A model generated the notes under the pieces. It was given only the letters and a program-made list of their open reading frames with translations. It ran no database searches and was not told where the DNA came from. DNA of 15,349 nt from contig JACMLI010000405.1 of assembly GCA_014379705.1 (NCBI GenBank), forward strand, positions 1 through 15,349, in the 5' to 3' direction. The DNA is from Gemmatimonadaceae bacterium. GTDB lineage: Bacteria; Gemmatimonadota; Gemmatimonadetes; Gemmatimonadales; Gemmatimonadaceae. Below are positions 1 to 7,433 of the stretch, one piece after another (the stretch's first letter is position 1; each line of letters starts with the position of its first letter). The position numbers and the translations under genes are program-made.

Positions 1-1
1 A

Positions 2-82
2 GTCCTTGATGACGCGACGACGTTGCTCCGGAGCGCGGGTGGAGCGGAGGTCGAAACGATGATACGCTTTCAGAGGCCTTGA
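2..82 (+). CDS. Possible C-terminal end of an upstream gene (partial)
   Basis: Reading from base 2, 26 codons run open to a TGA at 80-82, and about two thirds of the third positions are G or C. The peptide ends VETMIRFQRP and looks compositionally like the tail of a soluble protein. It is cut by the window edge, so no family can be named. An open run this short can occur by chance in GC-rich DNA, so this is only a possibility. The 194 bases after it, up to the next gene, hold a GC-rich palindromic patch around 98-110 and no gene that I can support. Confidence 0.3.
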   Translation, partial: VLDDATTLLRSAGGAEVETMIRFQRP

Positions 83-276
83 CTGCCCCACAGCGGGCGC
101 GGCCGCGCAGCCGGTCGCCGCACGCCACACGAGACGCACGTACCGCACCTCCTCGGCGCTGGTGTCGCGCCCCTCCCGACTCCCGCGCGCCTTGCGGCTT
201 CTCGGCATCACGCCTATTCATGTCGAGCCGGCGCTCGCTCCGGTGGGTCGCCTAACGTTTCTCGAAGGGAGGGGAG

Positions 277-744
277 ATGAAAGCGCGGTGGATAGTGCTC
301 GGCCTTGCCCTCGCCTGCGCTACTGGCCTCTCAGCGACAATCATGCTGCGGTCCTCCAGCCGGCCTTCGGCTCTCGAGCCCACAGCTCCGTCTGTGGAAG
401 TGTTCGTCTTCGCCGAATACCCCGAACTGGAGCCTTTCGCGGCCGGGACGTTGCAGGTGCGGCTCCTGGACCTCACGGCGGCGGATTCCGCGGGAATGCT
501 CCTCGCGACGTCCAGCATCAATGTGGCGGCGAGATCGTCACGGCAGGCGTTGAGGCTGCGGGTTCCGGCCGACCGGGCGCGCTTCGCTGAGGACGCGTAC
601 GTCGTTGTGTCAGTGAAGGACGACAAGGGCGTGCGATTCATCGGCTCGGGGTTCCCGCGCGAACTCACGCGCCTGCCCCAGACGGCCTCCCCGACGAACG
701 GGAACGCGCTCAGCATTCGCCTCAACGCGGTGCCGGCCCCCTGA
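277..744 (+). CDS. Small exported YbaY-like protein
   Basis: A 155-residue protein. The ATG is chosen because a purine-rich GGGAGGGG stretch lies just upstream at about 268-275. Residues 1-25 are a basic start followed by a hydrophobic segment (WIVLGLALACATGLSATIML), so the protein is exported or anchored. Cys14 sits in a weak lipobox-like context (A-L-A-C), so a lipoprotein is possible but not certain. Residues 40-150 follow the plan of the YbaY/YscW lipoprotein domain: a beta strand leading to VRLLDLTAADS, then LLATS, a central LRLRVPAD-RFAEDAYVVVSV segment and a D-x-G-x-x-F-I-G strand. YbaY-type proteins are small periplasmic beta-sandwich lipoproteins of poorly known role. The gene stands alone, faces the next gene and is followed by hairpin repeats. 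The family call is by pattern only. Confidence 0.7.
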   Translation: MKARWIVLGLALACATGLSATIMLRSSSRPSALEPTAPSVEVFVFAEYPELEPFAAGTLQVRLLDLTAADSAGMLLATSSINVAARSSRQALRLRVPADRARFAEDAYVVVSVKDDKGVRFIGSGFPRELTRLPQTASPTNGNALSIRLNAVPAP

Positions 745-827
745 GCGTTCGCCAGGACGATGAGGGCGTGAAGGAGGGTGGGCTGTTGCCCCGCTACCCG
801 CTGGAGCGAGGAAGCTCAACGACTCGG

Positions 828-854
828 GGCTCCGGCCTTCGCCGGAGCGACGGG
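828..854. repeat. REP-like hairpin repeat, copy 1
   Basis: An 8-bp perfect stem, GCTCCGGC (829-836) and GCCGGAGC (841-848), encloses a CTTC loop and is followed by GACGGG. Read on the minus strand it has the look of the short imperfect palindromes (GTCATTCC-type, then GGCGAAGGCC) scattered between genes in many GC-rich genomes. It lies between convergent genes, so it could also stop transcription, although no T-run follows. Confidence 0.7.
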
Positions 855-880
855 CACAAAGGTCACCACGCATCTTCGCT

Positions 881-907
881 GGGTCCGGCCTTCGCCGGAA
901 CGACGGG
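881..907. repeat. REP-like hairpin repeat, copy 2
   Basis: This aligns with copy 1 over 27 bases with 25 identities, and starts 53 bases after it. The stem is TCCGGC (884-889) with GCCGGA (894-899) around the same CTTC loop. The two mismatches fall at the outer stem pair, which shortens the helix to 6 bp. It ends 21 bases before the stop codon of the leftward dehydrogenase gene. Confidence 0.7.
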
Positions 908-927
908 GAATGATGACGGAGGGAGTC

Positions 928-1878
928 CTACTTTCCCGCCAGACGCTCACTGATCGCACGCAGCTTCTCGCGCGCCTCGGCGTCATACGCCTGCGCGTGC
1001 GCCTTCACCGGCTTGAGCTGGTTGAAGTATGTCCCCGTTGGCTCGGTGGTAATGATGGCGTTCACCACCGACTCGACCCCCTCGGCAATCGTCGAACGCG
1101 GCGTGACGTTCAGCGCGCGCGCCATCGTGGTGGCCATCGTCGTCGCCGGGTGGAGCGAATAGGTCAACACGCCCTGGCGTTCCAGCGCGGGGGCCATGTC
1201 GATGGTCATCATCACCTGTGCGAGCTTGCTCTGGGCGTACCCGCGCCCGCCGGTGTACCCCTTGGCCATCATCACGTCGTCGAAGTCGATCGGCGTCTGC
1301 GAGCCTGACGAGACATTGATGATCCGCGACGGTGCGCTCGCGACGATTCGCGGCAACAAGCGCTTTGTCAGCAGGTAGTGCGCAAGATAGTTGACCGCAA
1401 AGTGCATCTCGTGCCCCTCGGCGCTGAACTTCCGCGTGGTGTCGAACACGAAGCCGACGCCGGCGTTGTTGACGAGGATGTCGAGGCGCGGGTTGTCGCG
1501 GAGCACGGCATCGGCGAGGCGCCGCACGTCGTCGAGCGACGCAAGGTCCGCGCGGTAGAACTTCGCGCTTCCCTTGCCCCCCTTCGCGATCTCGGCGACG
1601 AGCGAGTCTCCTCGCTCAGCACTTCGCCCGGTGATGAGCACGCGCGCTCCAGCTTCGGCCACCCGGCGCGCGACGTCGCGGCCAAGTCCGTCCGTGGACC
1701 CGGTGATGAGGACGACCTTCCCCGTCATCACGGGGAGTGGTGGAGCCTTCGCGAAGGTGCGGGTTGGGTCCTGCGACGCCGCACGCACCGGAGACAGGAA
1801 GCCGGCAAGGAGCACGCCTGACGTGAGCAGGTAGCGCGCAAGGACGCGGCGAGTACTGGAGTAGCGCATGGGTCGCAT
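928..1878 (-). CDS. Exported short-chain dehydrogenase/reductase (SDR)
   Basis: A 316-residue classical SDR of the retinol-dehydrogenase type. It has the cofactor loop TGSTDGLG at residues 59-66, NNAG at 137-140, Asn163, Ser190-192 in NVSSGS, and the catalytic pair Tyr214 and Lys218 in YAQSK. All catalytic elements are intact, so an NAD(P)-dependent oxidoreductase is likely; the substrate is unknown. About 50 extra residues precede the Rossmann fold. They contain T-R-R-V-L-A (9-14), a hydrophobic stretch (16-28) and an A-x-A-type cleavage site near VRA-A, which is a Tat-like signal peptide. Most SDRs are cytosolic, so export is unusual. A second in-frame ATG follows nine bases later; neither has a strong ribosome binding site. 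It lies 93 bases downstream of the lipoprotein gene on the same strand and may be cotranscribed with it. Confidence 0.9.
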   Translation of the reverse strand: MRPMRYSSTRRVLARYLLTSGVLLAGFLSPVRAASQDPTRTFAKAPPLPVMTGKVVLITGSTDGLGRDVARRVAEAGARVLITGRSAERGDSLVAEIAKGGKGSAKFYRADLASLDDVRRLADAVLRDNPRLDILVNNAGVGFVFDTTRKFSAEGHEMHFAVNYLAHYLLTKRLLPRIVASAPSRIINVSSGSQTPIDFDDVMMAKGYTGGRGYAQSKLAQVMMTIDMAPALERQGVLTYSLHPATTMATTMARALNVTPRSTIAEGVESVVNAIITTEPTGTYFNQLKPVKAHAQAYDAEAREKLRAISERLAGK

Positions 1879-1971
1879 GATCTGGAGTCGCAGGACGAAG
1901 TGGCGGGACGAGTGAAACTCCCAGACGGCATCTTACCTCCTGGGCAACGGCGTCGCGCCTCCTCCCAGCGA

Positions 1972-2889
1972 TCACCGGCGCAGGCGACCGGGCACCGGCT
2001 CGTCCTCGTAGAAGAGCGCCGCGAGATCGACCTGGTGGATGACCGTGTTCACCGTGTAGAAGAAGTACCGGCCGTCAGGCGATATCGAGGGCGTGAGTTC
2101 CCACTCCGGGCCGTTCACCGCATCGAGCTTGCGCGGCGTTCCCCAGTCGTCGCCATCGCGGAACGCCACGTACAGGTCGATGCCGCGTGTCGCTTCGATG
2201 TAGCGATTGAAGATGACGAACCGCCCGCGCGGGTCGACAACGAGGTCGTTTTCGCTGTCCGGCGTGTTGAGCTCGCGCACCGGTACCGGCGGCGAATATC
2301 TCCCGGCCTCCCACCGGGCCCGGTAGAAGTCCTGGAGCCCGCGTCCACCCGGGCGGTCAGAATTGAAGTACAGCGTGCCGTCGATCAGAGGCGCGGCATA
2401 CCCTTCGCGCGACCCGGTGTTCAGCTCGTCGATCGGGCGCGCTGGGCCCCATCCATCACCTCGGCGCTCGACGAACCAGAGATTCTGCAGCACCTCGCCC
2501 GTCCCGGGCGCGAGGGGCCGCGTGGACTGGAAGTAGAGACGCGCCCCGTCTGGCGACATCACCGGCTGATAGTCGGTGAACGCGCTCGAGAACGGCGCAG
2601 GCGTGGGCTGGCTCCAGCCCCCGTTGACGTAACGGTGTTCGAATATGCGCAGGCGCTGCCGACCGGTGGAGTCGCGATCGGGCACCCAGCGCGAAACGTA
2701 GATCGTGCGTGCGTCGTGAGCGAACGCGATGCCGTTCACGGTGGTCACCGTGCTGTCGGCGAAGATGGTTGGCCGATCGAGCGGCGGGTCCACCGCGTAC
2801 GGCGCCCGGACCAGGGGTGCGTGTGCACATCCCGCCGCCGTGAACCATACCAGTATCGCGGCAAGGCCAGGCCTCCCGATGGTCATCAT
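1972..2889 (-). CDS. PD40 beta-propeller lipoprotein
   Basis: A 305-residue protein starting MMTIG. I chose this start because the signal peptide begins there and GGAG lies nine bases upstream; the reading frame stays open further upstream, but that part is antisense to the DinB gene and has no protein-like character. Residues 3-20 are hydrophobic and end in AAGC, so Cys21 is the likely lipidated residue, with A rather than L at -3. Four or five WD40-like (PD40) blades follow, marked by MSPDGARLYF (111-120), IDGTLYFNSDRP (169-180), VDPRGRFVIF (218-227) and ISPDGRYFFY (269-278). Such TolB-like propellers act in the periplasm or at the outer membrane as protein-binding scaffolds. No catalytic residues are expected. 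The partner is unknown; the neighbours are the exported SDR downstream and the broken DinB gene upstream. Confidence 0.85.
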   Translation of the reverse strand: MMTIGRPGLAAILVWFTAAGCAHAPLVRAPYAVDPPLDRPTIFADSTVTTVNGIAFAHDARTIYVSRWVPDRDSTGRQRLRIFEHRYVNGGWSQPTPAPFSSAFTDYQPVMSPDGARLYFQSTRPLAPGTGEVLQNLWFVERRGDGWGPARPIDELNTGSREGYAAPLIDGTLYFNSDRPGGRGLQDFYRARWEAGRYSPPVPVRELNTPDSENDLVVDPRGRFVIFNRYIEATRGIDLYVAFRDGDDWGTPRKLDAVNGPEWELTPSISPDGRYFFYTVNTVIHQVDLAALFYEDEPVPGRLRR

Positions 2890-3025
2890 CGTGCAGTTCT
2901 CCGTGCGCGTCGGCCCGAGGATTGCCCCGCGCCCAACGCTGATCACGGAAGTGGTGACGTGGCGAGCGCGGACGTGGATCAGGCGACGCCGCGCGGGTGG
3001 GGGTCGAGCGTTTGCAGCACCGCGA

Positions 3026-3523
3026 TCAGCGCTGCGACGCAGCGGCGCGAGCAAGCTCCGCAGGTCCGGGGAGTCCGGCGGCGGTGCGAATGGCACCAAT
3101 GACGCCGACGTGGTACCCCTCGTGCCAGGCGAGAAAGGCCAGCTCGTCACGGATCTTCGTCTCGCCGTGCATCCCGGTGCTGTCGATCGCGCGGTCGACG
3201 GCAGCGGTAGCGGCGTTGGCCTACGCCTTCTCGAGGGCGCCGTGTGTCTCGTTCCACTCCGCCCGCATTGCCTCGAGCGTCGGATATTCGGCACCATCTG
3301 TCGCCGCGACGTCGCCGTAGGACGCTTCCCATGGATTCGGGCGTTGGGCGCCGAGCAACGCGAGTACCTTGTGCCTGAAGTCGAGCAGGTGCCCGATGGT
3401 CCAGGTGACGCTCGGGCCCTCGCTCCCCCGGCTTCGACGGCGCGCCAACTCGTCGGTGAGGTCTTCCAGGGAGAGGACCACCACGTGGTTGGTGGTGCGA
3501 AAGATGGAAAGGAGGGTGTGCAT
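3026..3523 (-). pseudogene. DinB-family protein interrupted by an in-frame TAG
   Basis: The frame from ATG at 3521-3523 to TGA at 3026-3028 gives 165 codons that read as one DinB-like four-helix protein, except that codon 101 (3221-3223) is TAG. Before the stop lie the first helices, with His44 in WTIGHLLDF. After the stop, in the same frame, come ATAAVDRAIDSTG, KIRDELAFLAW and the metal-binding HEGYH (His134, His138), then a normal end at AAASQR. DinB/YfiT proteins bind a metal through three histidines, and the truncated 100-residue product would lose two of them. A single base change such as CAG to TAG explains the break; readthrough or a sequencing error are alternatives. The start has no good ribosome binding site. 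It diverges from the ECF sigma gene across 120 bases. Confidence 0.8.
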
Positions 3524-3643
3524 GACGGTACCGGTTGCGGTGAGGTGTCGTCATGTCAACGAACGAGCCCCGCGATAGGGTGCGCGCATCCTTGGACGGG
3601 CTCGAACGTTCTTGGAGAGCGCACTTCACACGTGGACCAATCG

Positions 3644-4588
3644 ATGAACGAATCCCTGCTCCCTCCCGCGCTTCCCCAGGCGCGAAACGAATTCGACGAG
3701 CTCGTTCGCGATGTGCGCGTGGAACTCCACCGCTACTGCGCGCGGATGACCGGCTCGGTCATCGACGGTGAAGACGTGCTGCAGGATGCGCTTGCCCGGG
3801 CGTTCTACATGCTGCCGCACCTCGCGGGCACCACACACCTCCGTCCCTGGCTCTTTCGGATTGCGCATAACAAGTGCATCGACTTCCTGCGGCGCTACGA
3901 TCGCCGTTTTGGCGAGCCGTTGGACGAACATCCGATGCTGGCCGATGAGACCAACGCGCTCGAGTCGCGCGAGCTGGCTGAACTCGCGTTGCCACACTAC
4001 CTCAGGTTGACTGCGCTGCAGCGCAGCTGTGTGATCCTGAAGGACGTGGTGGGCTACTCGCTGGTCGAACTCTCCGAACTCCTCGACGTGAGCATCCCCG
4101 CCATCAAGGGCGCCTTGCACCGGGGCCGCCTGGCACTTCGGGAGGGACGCGATCGACTGCCAGAGCCAGCCTCGCCCCTCGACATGGAGCAGGCGCGATT
4201 GCTCGCCACGTATGTCGAGCACTTCAATGGGCGCAACTTCGATGCCCTGCGCGACATGCTTGCCGAGGATGCCAGGCTCGAACTGGTGGGGCGCCACTCG
4301 GCGCGAGGAAAGGGCGCGGTCGGTTCGTATTATTCGAACTACGAGCGACTATCGGGATGGCGGGTGGACTTCGGTCGCGTCGATGGCCGTCCGGCGCTGC
4401 TCGGTTTCGATGGGTCACCAACGGAGGGCGACGGCTCCGGCGTCGAACGACCCACGTTCTTCATCCTCATTACCTGGCGTGACGGCCGAGTCCGGGATAT
4501 CCGCGATTATCGTTATGCTCGGCATACGACGGAGCTCGCACGCTTTGAGCATGGGAGCGTCGCTCGACGTGATGCCGACGCTCGCTGA
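3644..4588 (+). CDS. ECF sigma factor with SnoaL-like C-terminal domain
   Basis: A 314-residue sigma-70-family regulator directing RNA polymerase. Sigma region 2 spans about 15-85, with DGEDVLQDALARAF (core binding) and LRPWLFRIAHNKCIDFLRR (-10 recognition). Region 4 spans about 120-168, with LTALQRSCVILKDV and the helix-turn-helix SLVELSELLDVSIPAIKGALHRGR. Residues 178-300 form an added NTF2/SnoaL-like domain ending FFILITWRDGRVRDIRDYRYAR. Factors of the SigJ/ECF41 kind carry such a domain in place of a separate anti-sigma factor, and none is encoded here. A GTG at 3632, in frame and preceded by GGAGAG at 3614-3619, is an alternative start. The frame is open far upstream, but that part is antisense to the DinB gene. 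The exact ECF group is not assigned. Confidence 0.92.
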   Translation: MNESLLPPALPQARNEFDELVRDVRVELHRYCARMTGSVIDGEDVLQDALARAFYMLPHLAGTTHLRPWLFRIAHNKCIDFLRRYDRRFGEPLDEHPMLADETNALESRELAELALPHYLRLTALQRSCVILKDVVGYSLVELSELLDVSIPAIKGALHRGRLALREGRDRLPEPASPLDMEQARLLATYVEHFNGRNFDALRDMLAEDARLELVGRHSARGKGAVGSYYSNYERLSGWRVDFGRVDGRPALLGFDGSPTEGDGSGVERPTFFILITWRDGRVRDIRDYRYARHTTELARFEHGSVARRDADAR

Positions 4589-4611
4589 TCACGCGCAGCT
4601 CCTTGCGCACC

Positions 4612-5736
4612 TCACGGGATCTCGCTCCACAGGAACTCGCCATCGCGCACGAGCGTCCGATCCCCTGCCGCCACCGTGGCATTCGCCAGGAACATCGTCA
4701 GGCGCCGAATCCCCCGCGTGCGGTTCGCTCCACCGTTCTCCCAATTCGAGCCGAGTTCGATGATCACGCGGCCCCTGTCCATTGGATGCGTGGTGAAGCT
4801 GATCGTGCCGATGAGATTGCCGTCCGGCCCGATGGCCGGCACGCGCCTGTGAATCCACGCCTCGCCCGAGTCCGCGCGCACCACGCGCGCGCGTCCCGCG
4901 GCGAGCTCGAAGCGCGCGTTGCGCACCACGTTTCCTGCCTGGTAGATGCTCGGCGCCACGAGGGTGCCCGACACGTCACGCGCCCGCGGCACGAAGTTGA
5001 ACATGCCGACCGGCAGCTCGATCTCGCGATCGCGGACAGACCGCGCAGTGGCCGCGCGTTCCCTGGACGCATCGCCGTTCCCGAGGTGGAACCATTGGTC
5101 GGCTGGCACCCGCACCACGAGGTTGGTCCCCTCTGGAGTCGTTATGCGGAGGATGTGCCCCTGGATGGCACGCTTGAGGCGTTCCTGTCGCTTCGCATGT
5201 TCGGCGAGGTCCACGTCGAGGACGCGCGCTTCGGTGATGCGTGTGCGCTCGCGGATCTCCGCATCGTTGAGGCCCGCCGGATAGCGATTGATCCAATGGA
5301 AGTGCACGCTGCGCACCCTTGATCGCTGGACGAGCCGCTCCCAGCGCAAGTCGTCGGCGTACCCACGCGTCGGCAGCCAATAGAAGATGTCCGATCGCTG
5401 GAAGAGCGGGAGCAGGCTTTCGATGACCTCGCGCTCGCGCTTCTCCACTGCCGCAGTGTCCGAATAGTAGGTCGCAACGATCGACGGGAGATCGTCCTGA
5501 ATCACGTTCACCGCCACACCCGCTGCGTGCAGGAGCTCGCGCAGGCGATTCGTGATGCCCGGGTAGTAGGTCGGATCCGCGACGATGATGGCGCGTTCGC
5601 CCGCGCCGGGCCGAGTCATCTCGAAGAGGCGCCGGGTGATCGCCTCCTCGTTGACCGGCGGCGGATCGATCGGGGACTGAGCGCCGGCAGCGGCGGCACA
5701 GGTGATGACGGCGAACGTGGCAAGGAGCTGGCGCAT
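4612..5736 (-). CDS. Secreted M29-aminopeptidase-like protein, probably not a typical metalloprotease
   Basis: A 374-residue protein with a clear Sec signal peptide (MRQLLATFAVITCAAAAGAQ), cleaved near residue 20. The body follows the two-part plan of M29 (aminopeptidase T/AmpS) proteins: an N-terminal region that lines up nucleophile-like segments (GERAIIVADPTYYPG at 46-60, RSDIFYWLPTR at 114-124), and a C-terminal half with TTPEGTNLVV (199-208), ELPVGMFNFVP (240-250), VSGTLV and ARFELAAGRARVV. In M29 enzymes the segment matching 240-250 carries a metal-binding Glu (E-E-V-F), and a later G-E-x-A-L supplies another. Here these read G-M-F and G-T-I-S-F. The metal site therefore seems lost, so a binding or other hydrolytic role is possible. 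It is convergent with the sigma gene, 23 bases away. The family assignment is by motif memory. Confidence 0.65.
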   Translation of the reverse strand: MRQLLATFAVITCAAAAGAQSPIDPPPVNEEAITRRLFEMTRPGAGERAIIVADPTYYPGITNRLRELLHAAGVAVNVIQDDLPSIVATYYSDTAAVEKREREVIESLLPLFQRSDIFYWLPTRGYADDLRWERLVQRSRVRSVHFHWINRYPAGLNDAEIRERTRITEARVLDVDLAEHAKRQERLKRAIQGHILRITTPEGTNLVVRVPADQWFHLGNGDASRERAATARSVRDREIELPVGMFNFVPRARDVSGTLVAPSIYQAGNVVRNARFELAAGRARVVRADSGEAWIHRRVPAIGPDGNLIGTISFTTHPMDRGRVIIELGSNWENGGANRTRGIRRLTMFLANATVAAGDRTLVRDGEFLWSEIP

Positions 5737-6317
5737 CGCGGGAGTGATGAGGTCCCCTGGATGTACGCAGCCCGTCTGGCCAGCGTCTTGAAGGATGCTG
5801 TGTCCCTGGTCGCAGCTGGGTCGTGAACGCAGACCGCACCTACCAGGGGATCACGCCGGAGGAGAACCCGCTTCCTCGTCGATGGGAGCCCGCCACGTCT
5901 GACGGGAGGCGTGTTCCTCCTCAGGTCCCGCGGAAGGCCACGCGTGGTCGCCCTGCGAAGGCGAGAGATCCCGGGCTTTCTCGTACCACTCCGAGCCAGG
6001 CTTGAGGATCGATCGCTCACGCGTACGTCGATTCGAACGTTCGTCGAGTGCCACTGCTGCCTCCAGTTGCTGCTGCGGAACTGATGCTAGCAGCGGCGAT
6101 CCGGTGCGTCCATCCGCACCTGGAGAGAGAGGCCGCTGCGCAACGCGAGATAGCGGGTGGCTCGAGCGAGCCTAGCTGGCCACGAGAGAGAGAGATGCGT
6201 CACACTCACGGCCTCTTTTGTCGGGGCGGTGGTTGAACATAGGTTGGGCCCCGGATGCACTCTGCCGGCACGTCGCGTCGCAGGGGCACATCCCTGGACA
6301 CTCAACCGCAGTCGCCG
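5737..6317. other. Long intergenic region between divergent units
   Basis: About 580 bases separate the leftward M29-like gene from the rightward glycan operon. Apart from the possible small gene at 5851-6054, I see no supported coding sequence, RNA gene or transposon end. It presumably holds promoters for both directions. A GGAAC at 6078-6082 has no matching -10 element at the usual distance, and I found no convincing -35/-10 pair before the glycosyltransferase. A purine run (GAGAGAGAGA, about 6184-6193) is the only other local oddity. Confidence 0.5.
5851..6054 (-). CDS. Possible 67-residue hydrophilic protein
   Basis: A GTG start at 6052-6054 is preceded by CTGGAGGCAGCA, a strong ribosome binding site at ideal spacing. 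This is the main reason for listing it. The product is 67 residues, charged and rich in Pro, Glu, Ser and Arg, with an NRRTRERS start, a central SEWYEKARDL segment and no membrane segment or known motif. About two thirds of third codon positions are G or C, which is compatible with coding but below that of the certain genes nearby. It lies upstream of the M29-like gene on the same strand, 114 bases away, and could be its leader gene. A false call is quite possible. Confidence 0.4.
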   Translation of the reverse strand: MALDERSNRRTRERSILKPGSEWYEKARDLSPSQGDHAWPSAGPEEEHASRQTWRAPIDEEAGSPPA

Positions 6318-7433
6318 ATGTCGTCACTCGCGCAATCCGACCTCGTCTGTTTCTCTCACCTGCGCTGGCGCTGGGTATACCAGCGACCGCAGCATCTCCT
6401 GACGCGCGCCGCCCGCGATCGCCGGGTGTTCGTGCTCGAGGAGCCGGAGTTCGCCGGAGACGCGCCGTCGTTCACTCGTGAAAGCGTGGCACCCGGTGTC
6501 ACCGTGATTCGTCCATCCCTCCCCGTGGGCACCGGGGACGTCGATGGCGTGACTTTGCAGCGCGAGATCCTCGACAGGTGGCTTGAGGAAGATGGCGTGG
6601 AACCTGGCACGCTCTGGTACTACACGCCGCAGGCGCTCCCCTTTTCGTCGCACGTGCAAGCGGCCCTTACCGTGTACGACTGCATGGACGAGTTGACGCT
6701 CTTCGCCGGGGCACGCCCGGAACTCAGGTTGCTCGAGCGCCAGCTTCTGGCGCGCAGCAGCGTCGTGTTCACTGGGGGCTACAGCCTGTACGAGGCCAAG
6801 CGCCGTTTGCATTCGAATGTCCATCCAATGCCGAGCAGCGTGGATCGGGCACACTTCTGCGCGGCCCGCACCCTTCCCCGGGACCCGCTCGACCACGCGG
6901 GCATTCCTCGACCGCGCATCGGGTACAGCGGCGTGATCGACGAGCGACTCGACCTTGACCTGATCGCAGGCATCGCCGACGCGCGCCCTGACTGGCACCA
7001 GGTGTTCGTTGGACCGGTCACCAAGATCGCGCCCTCTTCCCTGCCCCAGCGCCCGAACATTCACTACCTCGGCGGCCGCGACTATGCGGCGCTTCCCGAC
7101 GCGCTTGCCGCCTGGGACGTGGGGTCGATGCCTTTCGCGCTCAATGACGCGACGCGCTACATCAGCCCGACGAAGACCCCGGAGTACCTCGCCGCTGGAC
7201 TTCCGGTCGTCTCAACGCCGATCCTCGATGTCGTGCGCTCGTGGGGGGCGGATGGCCTCGCACACATCGCTGAGTCCGTTGAGACGTACGTCGCGGCGAT
7301 CCAGGCGAGCCTCGCCGAGGACGCGTCGGCGCGCCTCGCCAAGGTCGACCGGATCCTCGCCGAAGACTCGTGGGACATCACCTGGAATCGGATGCAGGCG
7401 GCGATGTCCCGGGCCGTCGCGAGGGTCGCGTGA
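6318..7433 (+). CDS. GT4-type glycosyltransferase (GT-B fold)
   Basis: A 371-residue glycosyltransferase that moves a sugar from a nucleotide donor to an unknown acceptor. The start MSSLAQSDLVCFSHLRW is chosen because homologous proteins begin just before the VCFSHLRW-x-x-VYQRPQHL strand; an in-frame ATG at 6255 would add 21 low-complexity residues. The N-terminal domain covers about 1-190. The C-terminal donor domain has IGYSGVIDERLD (201-212), HQVFVGP (227-233), NIHYLGGRDYAALPDAL (247-263) and the donor-binding SPTKTPEYLAAGLPVVST (283-300), where Glu289 matches the conserved acid of retaining GT-B enzymes. There is no signal peptide, so it acts on the cytosolic face of the membrane. Its TGA shares one base with the ATG of glf, so the two are translationally coupled. 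Confidence 0.9.
   Translation: MSSLAQSDLVCFSHLRWRWVYQRPQHLLTRAARDRRVFVLEEPEFAGDAPSFTRESVAPGVTVIRPSLPVGTGDVDGVTLQREILDRWLEEDGVEPGTLWYYTPQALPFSSHVQAALTVYDCMDELTLFAGARPELRLLERQLLARSSVVFTGGYSLYEAKRRLHSNVHPMPSSVDRAHFCAARTLPRDPLDHAGIPRPRIGYSGVIDERLDLDLIAGIADARPDWHQVFVGPVTKIAPSSLPQRPNIHYLGGRDYAALPDALAAWDVGSMPFALNDATRYISPTKTPEYLAAGLPVVSTPILDVVRSWGADGLAHIAESVETYVAAIQASLAEDASARLAKVDRILAEDSWDITWNRMQAAMSRAVARVA

Noticed and set aside
1900..3102. A 400-residue open frame on the plus strand
   Set aside because: It is antisense to the PD40 lipoprotein, with Arg- and Val-rich composition and no motif; a GC-rich shadow frame.
2890..3297. Upstream extension of the PD40 lipoprotein frame
   Set aside because: It would bury the signal peptide and lipobox in mid-protein. 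The added residues are Arg/Pro/Ser-rich and partly antisense to the DinB gene.
2729..3643. Long upstream extension of the sigma factor frame
   Set aside because: It runs antisense through the lipoprotein start and the DinB gene. Sigma region 2 homology begins only after the ATG at 3644.
4589..4611. Small hairpin GCGCA/TGCGC between two convergent stops
   Set aside because: The stem is only five pairs, with no T-run; too weak to call a terminator.
6031..6038. GTTCGAAT on the minus strand, resembling a tRNA T-loop
   Set aside because: No acceptor, D or anticodon stem can be folded around it.
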